Origin: Saururus chinensis
Lineage: Eukaryota > Streptophyta > Magnoliopsida > Piperales > Saururaceae
Length of the DNA: 64,000 bases
Direction: 5' to 3'
Assembly (NCBI GenBank): GCA_035235625.1
Contig: CP141148.1
Location: forward strand, 26,723,057-26,787,056
The notes beneath the pieces were generated by a model. That model was not told where the DNA came from. It searched no databases and saw only the letters and a program-made list of their open reading frames with translations. Below are positions 1-14,100 of the stretch, one piece after another. Each line of letters opens with the position of its first letter. The stretch's first letter is position 1. The position numbers and the translations under genes were made by a program.

Positions 1-609
1 GGATTTATGTATTAAAGGCTATAGAAGTCAATTCTCCTAGTTGGTTACAATTGCTAACAAATCTACAATCCAATGATCTTAACCAATTGAAAAGTTTCCC
101 CCGAGTCCCTCCTCTTGGTCTGCTTTCTCAACTAAAAATTCTCAAATTCATTGCTTTGGATGGACTGCAATGTTTATGTAGTGAATTTTGTGGACATGGT
201 CACAAAACTGATACTAATAATATTACACACTTGTCCCTATATTCTTATGATTAATTAGGTTACCAAACCTGGAGGAGTGGTCTCGGCTAGGAGGGGACCT
301 TGCCTAAATGAACTCAAGTTGAGTTTTTGTCTAAAGACATTGCCACCTCAGCTCCTTCCTCTTTGGTGGAGTTGGATATAACAAGGTGTGAGAGTTTGGT
401 GGCTGAGCTAAGGTTCACTTCACTTCAAAAGCTTGTATTAACTAAAAGCAACAACATGCTTCTAGACTTTGTGCCTCATCTAACCTCTCTCTCCTCATTA
501 TGTTTTAGCTATCCTATGATATCCTTTAAGCTATTGCAGCCCCTAACATCATTAAAGGAGCTATGGATTGATGTATCTCACAAACTTGTCATCGAGTTCA
601 GCTGAGTTA
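1..609 (+). pseudogene. NLR (CC-NBS-LRR type) leucine-rich-repeat fragment, decayed
   Basis: Two open stretches (51-254 and 327-605) read as consecutive leucine-rich repeats of the kind found at the C-terminus of plant CC-NBS-LRR resistance proteins. The first contains LKSFPRVPPLG followed by LLSQLKILKF and the signature-like ALDGLQCL. The second contains SSLVELDITRCESL, FTSLQKLVL and LTSLKELWID, each with the LxxLxxLxL spacing. The frame is broken by a stop near 252, a frame change between 255 and 326, and a stop at 603-605. No NB-ARC domain is inside the window, so this is the 3' end of a gene or relic that continues beyond position 1. NLR proteins are cytosolic immune receptors, but this copy as read cannot make one. 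Family assignment is by motif recognition; the pseudogene call is inferred from the breaks. Confidence 0.72.
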
Positions 610-639
610 TCCCCTATGATCACCACACTAACTTGAGGG

Positions 640-1454
640 TTTGACTCTCAGTGTCAATTTCTTTCCTTTGTGTGCACAGCCTTGCAAAGTGTTAGAGTTG
701 ACCGTACACAAAACATGCTTTTCTTCTTCTTGTCTTTTGGATCTTCTCTTTAGGCTTGGTCGAGTTGTTGGTTTTCTTATTGGAGTTGTTGTTCTTCTTC
801 TTACCAAAACCATATTTGCATCCTCATTGGACTAATCATTTACTTGAGTAAAAGAGCTTTCAACAAGCTTCTTCTTTCTATGCCTTTCCTCTATTTGTAT
901 GGAAACAATGAGATTGTCCAATGACATTGCTTATCTTTTGTGTTTTAGAGTAACTTGAAAGTCACTCCAAGAGGGTAGTAGTTTGTCAATCAAGGCTGGG
1001 ACTTGTAGCCTTTCATCTAATGGAATTCCTGTTCTAACTATCTTAGCTACAATGTTTTGAAATTCTACTACTTGATCAAGAATCGGTTTGTCATCTATCA
1101 TCTTAAAATCAAAATACTCTCCAACTACATATTTTTCTTCATCAACATGCTCTTGGCCAAACTTCTTTTCTAAAGCCTACAAAAGTTCTTTAGCCATATG
1201 CAATTTATTATATAAATCATAAAGCTCATCATGAAGACAACTAAGAATATGGCCATGGAAAAGGTCGTCATCCCTCTTAAACTTCTTATTGGGACTAACA
1301 TTTCTAGTTCATATTCTTTAGAATTTTCATAAGCCGGATCAGTTAAAACATAGTAAATTTTAAGAGTGATCAGCCAAAACTTCATTTTATTCTACTATCT
1401 CTTAAAATCTTTGCCCATGAAACGATCCAGTTTTAGACTCTTATCAATACCCAT
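640..1454 (-). pseudogene. Ty1/copia retrotransposon gag relic
   Basis: Read on the minus strand, a gag begins at the ATG at 1454 (MGIDKSLKLDRFMGKDFKR) and continues through pieces in shifting frames. Recognisable parts are KFWLITLKIYYVLTDP, then a DDDLFHGHILSCLHDELYDLY-like segment, then PILDQVVEFQNIVAKI, LQVPALIDKLLPSWSDFQ and a lysine-rich tail. A degraded CCHC zinc knuckle follows at about 680-715, where the first Cys and the final Cys remain but the second is Tyr and a stop interrupts the middle. These match the UBN2/gag family of copia elements. Several stops and frameshifts make it non-functional. No copia pol was found beyond it on the left, where NLR-like sequence begins, so the element is truncated or interrupted there. 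Confidence 0.78.
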
Positions 1455-2160
1455 GATGACAACAATAGTAAGAGTAATCTTGTTTCAAATTGGTTGAAAA
1501 AATTAGGTTAGTATGAGTGATGAACAAAGTCTGAGGTGCCTCCGGGAGACTAATTTGAAACAAGATTCACTGCCTTAGTGCAAGGCTTGTTCGGCGATCC
1601 GCTCCTAAGATATAATGGAACTTTCTTAGGAACCCTTGGTATACTCAAAGAAATCCTAATGAGAACTCCAAAAGAAATTTGTTGCCCACATACCAATTTG
1701 TTGAAAGATATCTCATTTTTTAATAAAAACACTTCTAAAGGAGAGAAATAAAGATGAAGATATTACTCTCTAAAGCATCTGGGTTAGAGACATTCCCTTC
1801 TCCTTAGGAACCCTTAATACCACAATTCAGAGAGATTAAATAAAAAAAGGATGTTAAACAGATCAATCTGACCCGTTTCGTAATACAAAAACCCAATTGA
1901 TCGATCGATCATTTTCAACAAATGATCAATTGCCAATTCTTAGGTTAAAATAACAATGAACGAAAATAGGAGCCAATCAATTGTTTACTTTTTTGCCTTA
2001 ATAGTAGTTTTAACTATCATTCATTAAATACATTGATCGATCACTTTACTTCTTAGCCTCAACAATAAAATTACCAATCACTTGTTTCACATTTTGTTTA
2101 AAATATGGGTCAAACCGTCTATTTTTAAAAGTTCTATAATATACTAATTTGTTTTATATT
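1455..2160 (-). other. Probable LTR/leader remnant of the adjacent copia relic
   Basis: This non-coding AT-rich stretch lies immediately 5' (minus strand) of the copia gag start, where the leader and LTR of that element should be. It has GATCGATC-type motifs at about 1896-1910 and 2035-2045 that recur in a copia-LTR-like stretch at about 18450-18640. About 60 bp at 2110-2170 closely resemble 28025-28090. No clear TG...CA end or target duplication was found, so the LTR reading is an inference from position. Confidence 0.35.
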
Positions 2161-4767
2161 ATAATATGATATAGAAAGATTAACCATGCATAAAAAGACG
2201 TAACCTTCGTCATATCATGTATGCACTATTTAAAACCGTTCCTTTTCCCACTGTTATGTCGAGTTTTATTTACTTGGACAAATTCTTGTTTTTCTCCTCA
2301 GCAGTCCCGTTAACTTTGTTTTTCTCCTTGGTGATCTTCACTCAACAATGGTTGTCAGTCACCTTTGAAAGCCACTCAGCTATTACTTTAGGAACACTAG
2401 CTGGGACTGTGTCATGTATAAGTTTCTTTATGCATGTTTGAAGAAATAAAAATAGGGGCCTTGCTGTTTCTATGTGCCTATTCGTTGACGTTAACAATTG
2501 AAATGGGAGATTACAAGTTAGCTTATGAAAAAGCTGATGGAAATGAATTATAGAACTGGGCAGTTAGTATTTCCACGGAGCTTTGCTTCGGAATAGAGAC
2601 TCAATATCAAAGGTCGGTGGGTGGAGTGGAGCCGTCTACTCCCATTCAATAGACGATACTTGTATTTGGACAAACAAGTGAACATTTATAACATTTATAT
2701 TCATCACCCCTTTTTTAGCCAGCCCACCCCGCACTGTCTGTGTATAGGTGGGATAGGGTAGCTAAAACACAAGATAACGAACTACTCATCCATATGTTAG
2801 TTATAGGGGATGCCTTAAGTACTTATGTGGTGTACCTGAAATCTATCTTGTGTATGAGACGTTACAATTTGATTCAAATTGCATTCTTTTTCCGTCTTTT
2901 TATAATTTTCCAACTCATGTATGTAATGTTGGTGCAATAATGCCTTAGATGATAAGTTGCCTTTGTATCTGTCTTAACATAGTTTTATGTGGCTCATGTA
3001 ATATCTATGGTGTGTAGATGGGAAAAGTTTCTTCACTACCTTCATCCTATCAATTCATCTACACTTCCTATGCTCCATGTGTTCGCCACTGAACAAGACC
3101 ATGACCGGGCTCAGGCCACGGCACCTAGCTGCCGCCGGTCAGGCCACGGCATATGACGGCTTCTCATAGCTGAAGTAGGGGAAGGGGAGGCAGCGCAGCA
3201 GTCATGGCAGAGAGGGGTAGAGTAATATATGTGACGAAAAGGGTTTTCAAGGTTGTTACCGAGTAGGATAGGAAATGTGTGTTACTGAGTCATTCTCGGA
3301 TCATCACAAATCTGATCCAAAGAGTTATGCTAAGGAGAGAGGAAAGCAAGAGGCTTAGTTCACAGGCTTTAGGCTGAGATAGCCTTCGTATTTCTACGAG
3401 AGTAATCACCACCTGTTTCACTCTTTGTTTGGACTCAATTACAATTAAAATCATAGATCATCAATTTATGACCGATGAATAATCTGTGTTTTGCATTCAC
3501 GATTTCCTTCAATTATTAGATTCATGTCATGGTCATCCATGTGTTTTCTTGTAGCACAAATGACCCTTACATTGTATGGATTTACTTCAAGCCGCATCAA
3601 AACAAATTTACGATCTTCAGCGCTGCATAGCAGAGTTATCATAGCCAAGTTCATGCTGAACTATGTTTTGAATAAAGTTTATCCCGCAAAATCACCCCTC
3701 TAACTGCCGAATGTCCTACGCCATGACCAGGGGGGGGGGGGACACCTCCTTGCTGGTTAACATATTTGTCTTATGAATCATGATGTCTCAATTGCGTGTA
3801 GGAAATGTCTCATGAAAACTAAGATAACGAAAAGTTTAATAAGCATTGTGGCACATATTTCGAATATACGCTATTATGCATTGAGAACCATCGATCTAAC
3901 GGTTTACTTGTTTTAGGAGGATTGGAAGGTTTAAAAATCCCACCTCCCCATATTAGGGGCGCCGTGCGGTTTCACTGGGTGCATAAGCATGAGTATGTGC
4001 CAGAAGGTGAGAAAAAACAACTCTCAGTGGTGATCTATGATAATTCGCTTGCACAACGCAACTGGGTGCAGAAAATCATGATTAGCCTTAGTATAATTAA
4101 TCAAATTCTCCAATAAATTATTTTTATATTTGGTAATACATATTTTATATATCTGATTTACAAGAGATGTGTGGCATGAATTATACTTGGTAAACCTATA
4201 GGGAAATAAAGATTTCCAGGGAGTTCATTAAGCTGCAACTAGAGAGAAACTGGCGTGGGGAGAGGAAAAACCTCACATTAGGGGTAAACTTGTTAATAAA
4301 TTTATTTTTTAATTACTGCTTTTAATTACTTGGGTAATCTCCTCTTGAGATAAGTAATCTAAAATTAACCATTAATCATCTTTAAATCCTCAATTAGTAA
4401 ATAATCAAATTCTTCTATTAATTTGTGCATTCAAACATGATTAACAAGATTTCCCTCAATCTTTCATAAATCTTTCCCATGAATATGTATCCAAACAACC
4501 CCACCGTAAAAGCTCTATCCAGTAATCCCAGATATTAAAACCAACAAAACCGTCAAAACTATAGAACTAGAAACCTGCCGGAAATTATTTTATGGCTATA
4601 GAATCATTATATTCTAAAATTTGAAATAACATAATAGTGAAGCAATAAGATAACATGCCAACAAATTTGAACTATAATTATGCAACATTCTAGCAACCGT
4701 CAAAAGAAAATCAAACATTCAGTACTGAATTCCACAACATGAAAAATCTAACATTATCATGACATAA
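2161..4767. other. Intergenic, no gene recognised
   Basis: Short open stretches here (for example 2217-2441, 2740-2940, 3922-4116) have no motif I recognise and look like chance reading frames in AT-rich DNA. A 12-base G run occurs at about 3730. The stretch lies downstream of the 3' end of the RNase III-like gene. Confidence 0.5.
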
Positions 4768-4884
4768 TTTATTATTCTGGCTTATAGATAACATCCAATA
4801 TTTACTGAGGGGTGGTTCCTAAAATTACCATAAGGCCGACAAAATAAACAGCCAAATCAGCTCAAGCATTTTGCGAGCAAAAGT

Positions 4885-4890
4885 TTTATT
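4885..4890 (-). promoter_or_regulatory. Candidate poly(A) signal of the RNase III-like gene
   Basis: The minus strand reads AATAAA about 100 nt after the stop codon of the RNase III-like gene. A second AATAAA is at 4768-4773. Position fits a plant near-upstream element; actual cleavage sites are unknown. Confidence 0.45.
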
Positions 4891-4990
4891 TTTGCCAACC
4901 CCAAAAAATTGAGAAAAAGGTGTTTCTCCTTATTATTATAATTATACTGCAACAACTGGCTCATAATTTGAACATGACAGGACACCTTCA

Positions 4991-5156
4991 CTAGTTCTTC
5001 AGTAGACCACTAAGCATAGTAAAAGCAGCCGAGTTCTCCGCTTCTTTCACTCTCGACTTTGGCTCTCCTTTCGAAATATAAGTGCCATGTACGCCTTCAA
5101 TTTGAACAGAACAGAAAAACTTCTTTTCATGAGCTGGACCTGTTGTATTGTCGACA
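4991..5156 (-). CDS. RTL2: RTL2-like exon 4 (end of second dsRBD, stop)
   Basis: The acceptor is AATGCAG|T, which completes the AG|T serine codon left open by exon 3. The exon reads [20 protein letters not shown], then [20 protein letters not shown] and [12 protein letters not shown] before TAG at 4991-4993. This is the beta-sheet and final helix of a dsRNA-binding domain and matches the C-terminal end of RTL2-type proteins. The phase match and the domain continuity are the evidence that it belongs to exons lying 19.7 kb away. Confidence 0.85.
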
Positions 5157-8100
5157 CTGCATTAAAAACATCAAAACAAGAACTTGCAAAATTTAGTGTT
5201 GCTTTTTTTGGCTAAAAACTAGCAAACTTATTTAATACAAGATCCATTATAGAAAATCTAATGCAACAACAAAGTCGCTACAGGTAATGAATTCATGACA
5301 TCTGGATATAATTGCACCAAACTCACTACAAAAAATCTTTGGTAGTTAGTGGAGATTTTCTGTCCAGTTTATTAAAACTTTCACATTCTTTCTTCCCTTC
5401 TCTATGCTAAACACATGGTGAAGAGAATGTTTTACTTGTGATAATGCACCCAAGAAGGTAAGAGATTCGTGTTGTCCACGAAGATTAGATTTGACACACT
5501 AAATGTTTCATGAACATCTTTACTGCCGGATTGGTCTCCTGAGCCAATGGAAGTTATCCCAAGCTTGAATAATGATTTACCAGAAAAATTGGGCTTTTTG
5601 CCACACCCCCTATGCACAGACAGTGGACATCTACCATCTGAATATACACAGACAATGGACACCCACCGTTCCATCTTAAGGGGGTAGGCTTCCTAGGCAT
5701 CCTACCAGAAAGTATTTTGATTTTCAAGAAAAAGAAAGCAGCAAGAACACAATAGCATTGTCACGTACAAAACATGCCTATGCTTAAAACAAAACCAGGC
5801 ATCTACGTAGAAAAAAAATGACTATAATGCAGATAAAACAAAAACTTCCTGTTCACAGCCATTGATTGAATGACTACTCCAGATGGTAGCAATTTGTTCT
5901 TACATGGAAAGGAGGAAGGGTTGTTGAACAACAGTATGCTAATAAGTGAGGATATTTAATACTTTACTTGTTTATATTTTAGTGTAGTTCCCATAACGCA
6001 AGAGGCAGGTCTGACAGCTCGCAATGCACCTCTGTGCATATTCAAAATATGTGATCGGACACACATGGAACTTTTTCCTTTTTCAATATACCACTTAACA
6101 TACATACAATTTCCATAATCCTATGCTTCCATAAAAAAAAATTGCATTAATTCTAGTTCTTTAGGACACAATAACTTGAGTATTTTGGGGGGCATTACCA
6201 CAATTTCTATACAAAACTATCACTATACAAGGAGAAGATACTAGACACCACTACGTAATAGGAGGGGTATAATAAATCTTCAAAACATATGGATCTCAGG
6301 AAATTCAATGACAATAAAGGAGCAAATTTGCCTAATTAAGAAGATAACACGGTTTAATAATACAAAAATAAAAGCTTTAAGGGACATCAGTACTCTAGAT
6401 CCCAGCCATGCACCCTAAAATAAATATGTTAACTAAAGGGAACAAAATCCACCTGAAAGCAGAGGCTTAAAACACTTGAGGCTCTGTACCTGTTATTCTA
6501 ATCATAGACACTTCTCAGAACAATATCGACTTGCATTTTTGCAGGCTTCCAGCAAATAATAAGTTTCAAAAGTAATCATGAGATAAACTCGCAGTGGAGG
6601 TAGAAGTTCCTTGGTATATGTACAGCAATTACAATATAAAAATTCAATCCGAAACATATGCTGTTAAGACAACCATGTGGTGCCTAGCTGCAACCATTCT
6701 TTTGGCCCTCAATGCTTAGGCATACCTTGGTGAAAGTTCCTATAGTTATAGCATCCTTCATATACCTCCGTCATATATTAATTGTCTGGATTTTTTAAAA
6801 AAAATCCATATTGATTGTCCTATTTCATCTTATTCTTCTCATAGTAATTAGTGGGACTAAAAAGGTCAATCAATTGGTATCTTTGAATATCACATTTTTT
6901 TCATCCATGGAAAAAAATCACTTTTTTTCAAATGTGGATGAGTAATATGGGTGGAAGGAGTACTAAAATATTCAATCATTCCTTGAGCCATGTTAATGCC
7001 TGATGCAATATATATATATAGATATATGCTCTAGGGGAGGAACCAACAACTTACCATAACAAACACTACCTCACGCATGAAAGCATCACCAATATTGCAC
7101 GAGGTGCACACACAAAAGGAGACATTATTGTCAAGCTTTTCCCAGAAACCAGAACCTCTAGTCACAACATAACCATGTAGCTTTTCCCAGAACAATATGG
7201 TCATGCTTTTGCAGCCAACCGTGACATTTTTAAAGCAATAATGAGATGGAAATTATGAATACTTAAAGATGCAGTTGAGTGTGAAATCACAAGTAATGAG
7301 ACTCTGGTGATTACCATCTAATAATTCAAATACAAAACCAATGTTATTAAGGTGATCAGGTGATGCCAGAGTAACAACATTTATTTAGCACCTAAACTCT
7401 TAGGTGTACCTAGTGAGCATCTGGTTTTCAACATCATCATACAAAAGATTAGATAGAATATTAAACTCAATCTTAATTATGGCATCGCTAATTTAGTAAA
7501 AGTCTACAATCATTCCTTAAAGTGTGCCCAGGCAAAGCTACTGAAAGCCTGATGCACACCTATGCAAGCGTTTGGGCACCTAGTGATCCTCCAGGCAGTA
7601 AAAGCGATGTGATGAGTGATCAACACTCACATTGTTGGTGCGAGGTGTCCACCCCAAGCCTGGTCATAACAGTATTGGGCATTCCCCACTTCACCAATCT
7701 GATCCCCTAAAAATAAAAATAAAATGATAGGGCACCTTGTCTGCTTAAGGCATCTAAGTGAACTCTCCTGCAGTGTTGCCTTAGATTGTTTGAGGTTGTC
7801 TGAGGCCATCACCTTTTCAGCATTGTAAAAATAACACTAACAAGAGAAGGTGGACCCAACGAGCAAGGAATGTGATCTCGTAAGATCTTGCATCTGGTCT
7901 GAAATTGAGATTCAAGAAGGTGGAGTCGAGATCACGAGTCTCGCCGAGATCACCTTTTTGTAGTTAATTTGTATCCTGATCTAGCTGATCTTGCCAAGAC
8001 CAGCAAGATCAGAATCTAAGGTCTGCCTGCATGATGAATTACCCTCAATCTGGTAGAAATGATCTTTTGCAAGTCCATGCACCTCTTGGTGCTGAAAATA

Positions 8101-11100
8101 CTTCTAGTTGCCCAGTGTCCCCATTATATAATCCTAAAATGAGTGTCCATCTTGAGCACAGACTTTGATGTCAAATCAACAGAACCATGATTAAGAACAT
8201 GTGGAGGAACTGTATCCCCATTCCTTCTATCCAGGGTCAATTCCCTCCATAAATTAATCATAGTCAGCATCACCATTTTCTCCATGTCATGATTATTGAG
8301 AAAGGTCATTAGAAGAACTACTTCCTGTCACTTCCTACACCTTCAATTTTCACACACCCATCATAAAAAAATGGGATACAAACACTTGGTCCACCCGAAG
8401 TTATTTACTAGCATTAGGAAATGAGATGTATCCAATAAAATTAGGGTGATGCATATGTAGTTGGTCACTATAGCAGAAGCAACTAAAGTAGACTAGAAAA
8501 CAAAGAGAGACAAGGACCAACATATCATACGTGGTAAAAACCTAGGTAGAGAACATCTACAATCATAACATATGGCAAAACCTCATCCATGAAATAGAAA
8601 CAAATACAAGTGGGGAAGAACACTTACCTACCTATACTAGCATCTCGTACACCGAAATCATCTCCTCTATCCCATATTTTTTCTCTAGAATTTTCCAAAT
8701 TTTAATTATTTTATCCTTCCAAAAATATCTTACAACATATTCTCATCTAAAAGTCCTTTAGTTGTTGCATCACCCTTCATATTATAAAGGGTTGCTTCCC
8801 TTTCCGCAATGCCACCCTGTTAACAAGTGGTCATCACAAAGAGCAAGGCAGTGGGAGGTGTGTACCAACTCTCCCCTCACATCCCCTTATTGTCTCTTGA
8901 GATAAGCATCCAATAATAAAGATATTTCAAGCAGCAGTTCCCTTTAAGTAGGCGATTGGCGGAGTGCTGGCAATAGTTTAAACAAAGTTTGATACACTCA
9001 AATCACACCAATAAAGAAATAAATGCCGTTGTCTAACTGGATGTCTCAATGCCGGAAGTGGATGGGTGGCATTCAGGTGAGCAATGTTAGAGTATATGTT
9101 TTGTTTTTTCTTTAAGTGTTTATATTAGTCTTCATACTATAGAGGGTAGTTTAGTCATTCTAGATTAGTTTCTATTTTCTTCTTTAAACCCTCACTTAGG
9201 TGAAAGGCAATTAGGACATTTCTTTCTTTAGTTTTGCTGGATTGATCTCTCTTAATGTGAGGATCGTTTTCCCTTTTATGTATGATTCTATTCTGAGTGA
9301 GAAATATAGAGTTCTTCTTATTCAAAACCCTAGTTCTGATTTTGCTATCAAGCAAAACCCTCCAAACACTCACCAAAGGACTGTTAACCCGCTATATGAA
9401 TCCCTCTAAGTTCAGGCTTGGTAAATTATCCAATGTATTGATTTAATTCAACACTCAGAAAGTTATTAGAGTAAGATTTAAAGGAAAAAAATTAATAAGA
9501 AATGGAGGGCTTTTATGGAGTAAAAGGGATAGTAAAGTCTGACTTTCTTAAAAACTGGTTAGCCATGACTCTAGCAGATGTTGTGACATCCAAAGCAGGA
9601 CTTTCTATCACAAGGACTGTCCAATTTCACTCTAACTCAAATTGACACAAGATTATAAAATATTTAATTTTTATTCAACCAAAACAAAACAGAAAAAAAA
9701 GTAGTTTCTTGAAAATGAATCTCTAGATGGAGCTAATGTTCCAAAAGGAAAATGCAATATAAAACTCAGAATCAGGCCTTCCTAATTCAATTTGAAGTTG
9801 GAAACAAGCTATTTTCTTCCTTCTAAAATAGCTTGTAAGTTCCATAGATGATCCATAACCCTATGTAGCCCTTCATCAATTCATGTTAAAGTACATCATC
9901 TCTCCCGGTCTTTGAAATAACTTGCCCTTGAGTTCCAAAAGCATGCTCACCGTAGTAAGGACAAAGATGCTTAACATTGAAATATTGCGCCATTCAATGT
10001 AATATTGCAATGCTGATGTTCAAATTCGGTGGCAATGGCTTACATGGTCCTATTTTCTTCAGTTTGTGCTTGTACAGGCCAACAGGATACACTTTGGAGA
10101 GGTAAGCCCATACTTCATCGCCTACGTCAAAATGGAAAGCTCCTGAAAATGACTATCTACATGCTTTTATACTTTGCATAGGTTCCTTCAATATTTGCTC
10201 CAAGCTTCTTGTCAATCGCCTTTCAAGTTATCAATCACTTCATTCACCTTAACTGGCCTCCCAACATTAAGATTAGAAATTAGCTTGAAGGAACCTTGTG
10301 GATTACAGCCCAGAACAACCTCAATAGGAGAATAACCTGTTGTTCAGTTAGTTGAGAAATTGAGCTAGAACTCCATCTTTGAAAGAACCCGATCCCAATT
10401 GCCTATCACCTTCACTTGCACACTCAGCATGTAACCGAACACCTAGTATACCACTTCACTTTTCCCTAACATGAGCAAATGCGCTTTGCATGCCCCATGT
10501 ACGCACCATCACGTGATTGGCCAGCCGACTCGCATATGTTCCCCCCACTTAGGAGGGGATTTTTCCCACTCGGCTGGAGTGGAAGCCAAACATCCAATTG
10601 TTGGGAAAGGCACTTCATCATGATGATGATGAAGTGGAGTGGCGGCCAAACCTGCTTTAACAACTTGTTGACATCATCCAGCAGAATCCTGAGTCAGTTT
10701 TTCCAATAACAATGCTGAAATGTAGTGAATTCGTTCCCCTCGACCCACTGACCCAACAAAGCTTGGAGACATCTCATACTCGATCAGGATACCATTGAGA
10801 TGCAGTACCACTGATATGTAATACCACCGACGCAATGGCAAAGAATTTGGGTTAGGTTCGGCTGAGGGCCAATTTAGTTCAGTTAGAGAAAAATTGGGAA
10901 AAAATCAGTAGAAGTTTGACATTGGAAAAAATGATAAAGAGAAAAAAAACACTTACCCAACATAGTGACATACCAGTATAATATGATTAAAAATAATCCA
11001 CTATGAAAAAATGTCAACATAGCAAGAGAAGACTAATCCTACATTCTCTTCTCCCTCCCAGACCTCCTAACCCAGTTGCTCCTCCACCCCATTTGCATTT

Positions 11101-14100
11101 ACCTCCTAAATCAATCTATCACTCTACCTTTTAACTTACTGTGCAACCATTTCCATTTTTCGCACTCCATCATTTACTTGGTAGTCTCAATTCTGCATCT
11201 AGGAATCAAAGAAGTTGCTCTTTGGTGTAGACTGGACTTCGGACTAATATAAACCTCATCATATTTCTAACTATCTACATCTACTCCTCTAGAGCATATA
11301 AACAAATATGGAGTTTCAATGCCACCTCCAGAGAAAGCTTGTACGGCTGGAAACCCTGCTACATCTCGCAATACCCAGCTGCATTGCCATCTACATTGAG
11401 TAATGGTGGTACGAAATCATGATCTACTCTGTGGTTGCTACTCCATCCCAGACCCACTGTTGCTCCAATGGGGATCCCATATAAAGTACAGTCCTCAACT
11501 GCATTTTCCCCTCTTCCCTCAGCTTCAGCGTCTTCACCAGAGTGGGATTCCTGCACAGGAACTGGACAGCAGACTTCAGAAAACAAGTCAAGTCTACCAT
11601 GGAGAGAGTTGTATACATGGAAAGAAAAGGCCTCTGCATGGATGTTCGGGACACATAAAAAGGAAGGTAGATCCACCAGATGGATGTGGACTCTAGAGAT
11701 CGGACCATAGGTGGATAGTCAGCCGCTGACAGTGAAAAGCACAGGCGTATGCTGATTTCTACATTGCAATTGGAAGACCTGACGTTGCAGGGCTTGATTG
11801 AGTGGTCTCAGCGAGTCTGTAGCCCTTGACTGGAGCGAAAGAAATGATGGTGTGCTTGGAGGCACAACTGGACTGAATGGACCAGGTCAATCTTCGCTCA
11901 GTGTATTTAAAACTTGGTACGAGATGCAAGTCGTGTAGGAAGAACAGGCAAACCTACAGGTAGATTTTGGAGCCTTGGCAGAGCTCTCAAGGCTGAATTT
12001 CCACAACACTCTCAGACGAACTAACAGGAATCCATTATTCACTGAGTGAGAGGAGTGGAGACAAGAATAAGACACTGGATACAGAGGTAAGTAGCCAGAC
12101 AAGCTGAAAGAGCAATAGTTGCTTCCTTTGCAATGGTCCACATCGATGCAAGATTGTCCACTAAAGAAGTTGCAAAGCAAGGAAGACTCTCAATTTCATC
12201 CAAGGAGGGATCAACATGGTCACAAAATCCAGCAACAGGAAGATGCTGAGTAGTCCAGTGCTGATCATCTTGACCAATGAGGGAGTTGATGGGGTCACCA
12301 AGGGGACCCTGAAATCAACCTCAACAACTTAGGTGAGTTGCTTAACATTCTCAACGTCTTGGCTGATTGGAACAGCCAAGTCAGCACAGTGACAAAGCAG
12401 TGTGCAGGAGGTATGGAGGTGATGGCGTGCTGTGTTTGATACAGAAAAATAGATTGAGACATGCAGTTGGGAGGGCCAGAGGTAGATGTGGACCAGCCAA
12501 GTTCACAAGTCATATTGGAGTGGTTCTGCACGTCTGCACACATTGTTTTGCCTTGGTATGCCCAAACACCTCATGAACACTTTTAGGTGATGGCCAGGTC
12601 ATAATACCTTGAGTTTTTTAAGCATATGGCTTGAATCCTTCAACTTGGACCTCATAACCCAGGCAGATAATCTCGGGTGTTGCAAAAGAACACTTCTTGA
12701 CCTTAGCATACAACTTTTTTTCAGGATTCCTGCTGTCTATCACGCCAGAAGCTGGACAGCAAGCTGAACTACACATTAAGAAGATGCTTTTTTAACTAGT
12801 AGTGACTGTGCTGCTCGTGAATCCTTTAATCGGTGGATATAAGCTGCTAAATTCAGTCACAATATCTTTTAGGTTTGGATCATGGCTGAGATTATGACAA
12901 TCAATCTTAGCATTCTAAATGAAGTATGAAGTAGATTTCCGGCTATATTGTGTACAGGGTGGTCTATGCTGAGTGCCATAAGAATGTTCAAGCAAAAGTG
13001 ACACTGGACTTCTGTTTGTGAACCGTTGGGGTTCATAGGGTGGACAGTGAAAATAGGGTGATGATAGAGATGGTAAAGAGGTGAACATTGGATGAGGGAG
13101 ACAAAGACCTTCTAGAATACACGTTTAATGCAAGCTAGGAGGGGATGAAAGAATTAAGGGAGCAGACGTACTAGGGAACTGTTGGGGTTCACAGGGAGGA
13201 TGGTGGAAATAGGGTGATGATAGAGATGGTAAAGAGGTTAACAATGGACAAAGGAGACAAAGACCTTCCAGCAAACATGTAAAGTGCAAGCTAGGAGCGG
13301 ATGAAAGGATTAAGATAGGAAACGTGCCAGGGAGAAAGAAGTTTAGAGAGGAACAATCAATTCATTCACTACTAAACAAAAATAAGGCTACACCTTACAC
13401 TAAAATAGAGAGCTTAGTGGGCTTAATTAATTCACCTAGAACCCGCTAACTAAGAAGGAATAAAAAAATAGCCCCCTAACAATTAAGTAAATATTACTGA
13501 CTCTCTACAATAAAATAAACCCCTAATCTAATTATTAAGAGTGCCCATTAGCTGGAGCTCGGACCCTCTAGGATGAGACACAAAACTTAACTGGTGCTCA
13601 GAGTGTGATTTCCATTCTCTTCTGGTTGATTCTTCTCTCACACAATTTATTTTTTACTGCTTCTTTTCCAGTATAACTGTATTGAAAATATGAGTACTGC
13701 ATCAGGAAATTTTGTTTTGGGGTTAAAATACTGCATTAGGAACTTAGAATGTTTAAATTGTGTGTCTTTACAGTATCAACTGTACTTCATGTGCTTAAAA
13801 AAAAATCCTTGTAATCTTACAAAATGAATAGGAGGAGATGGAACCATAGCTTACATTTGCAGATGAAACAGTCATAAAAACATTTTCTACATGATTATGG
13901 CTCCCACTTGAAAATTCCTACTTCTCTGGGCATTCTTAGAATTTGAAAACGAGCAAGAATAGAGACTTGATTTGTAGTTTACTTGTTAAGGATCCAAATA
14001 AGTATTAGCAAGCATTTTTCTTCTTACATCTCTTCTCATCAATCTTAAATTTATGAGCAGTATCAGCTCGGCTTTTTATACATGAAACTAAATTTATGGG

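Noticed and set aside
2217..2441. 74-codon hydrophobic frame as a membrane peptide gene
   Set aside because: No family match, no promoter context and typical of AT-rich chance frames rich in Phe and Leu.
5321..5336. CACTACAAAAAATC as a CACTA transposon end
   Set aside because: A single end-like word with no partner or 3-bp duplication; expected by chance in AT-rich DNA.
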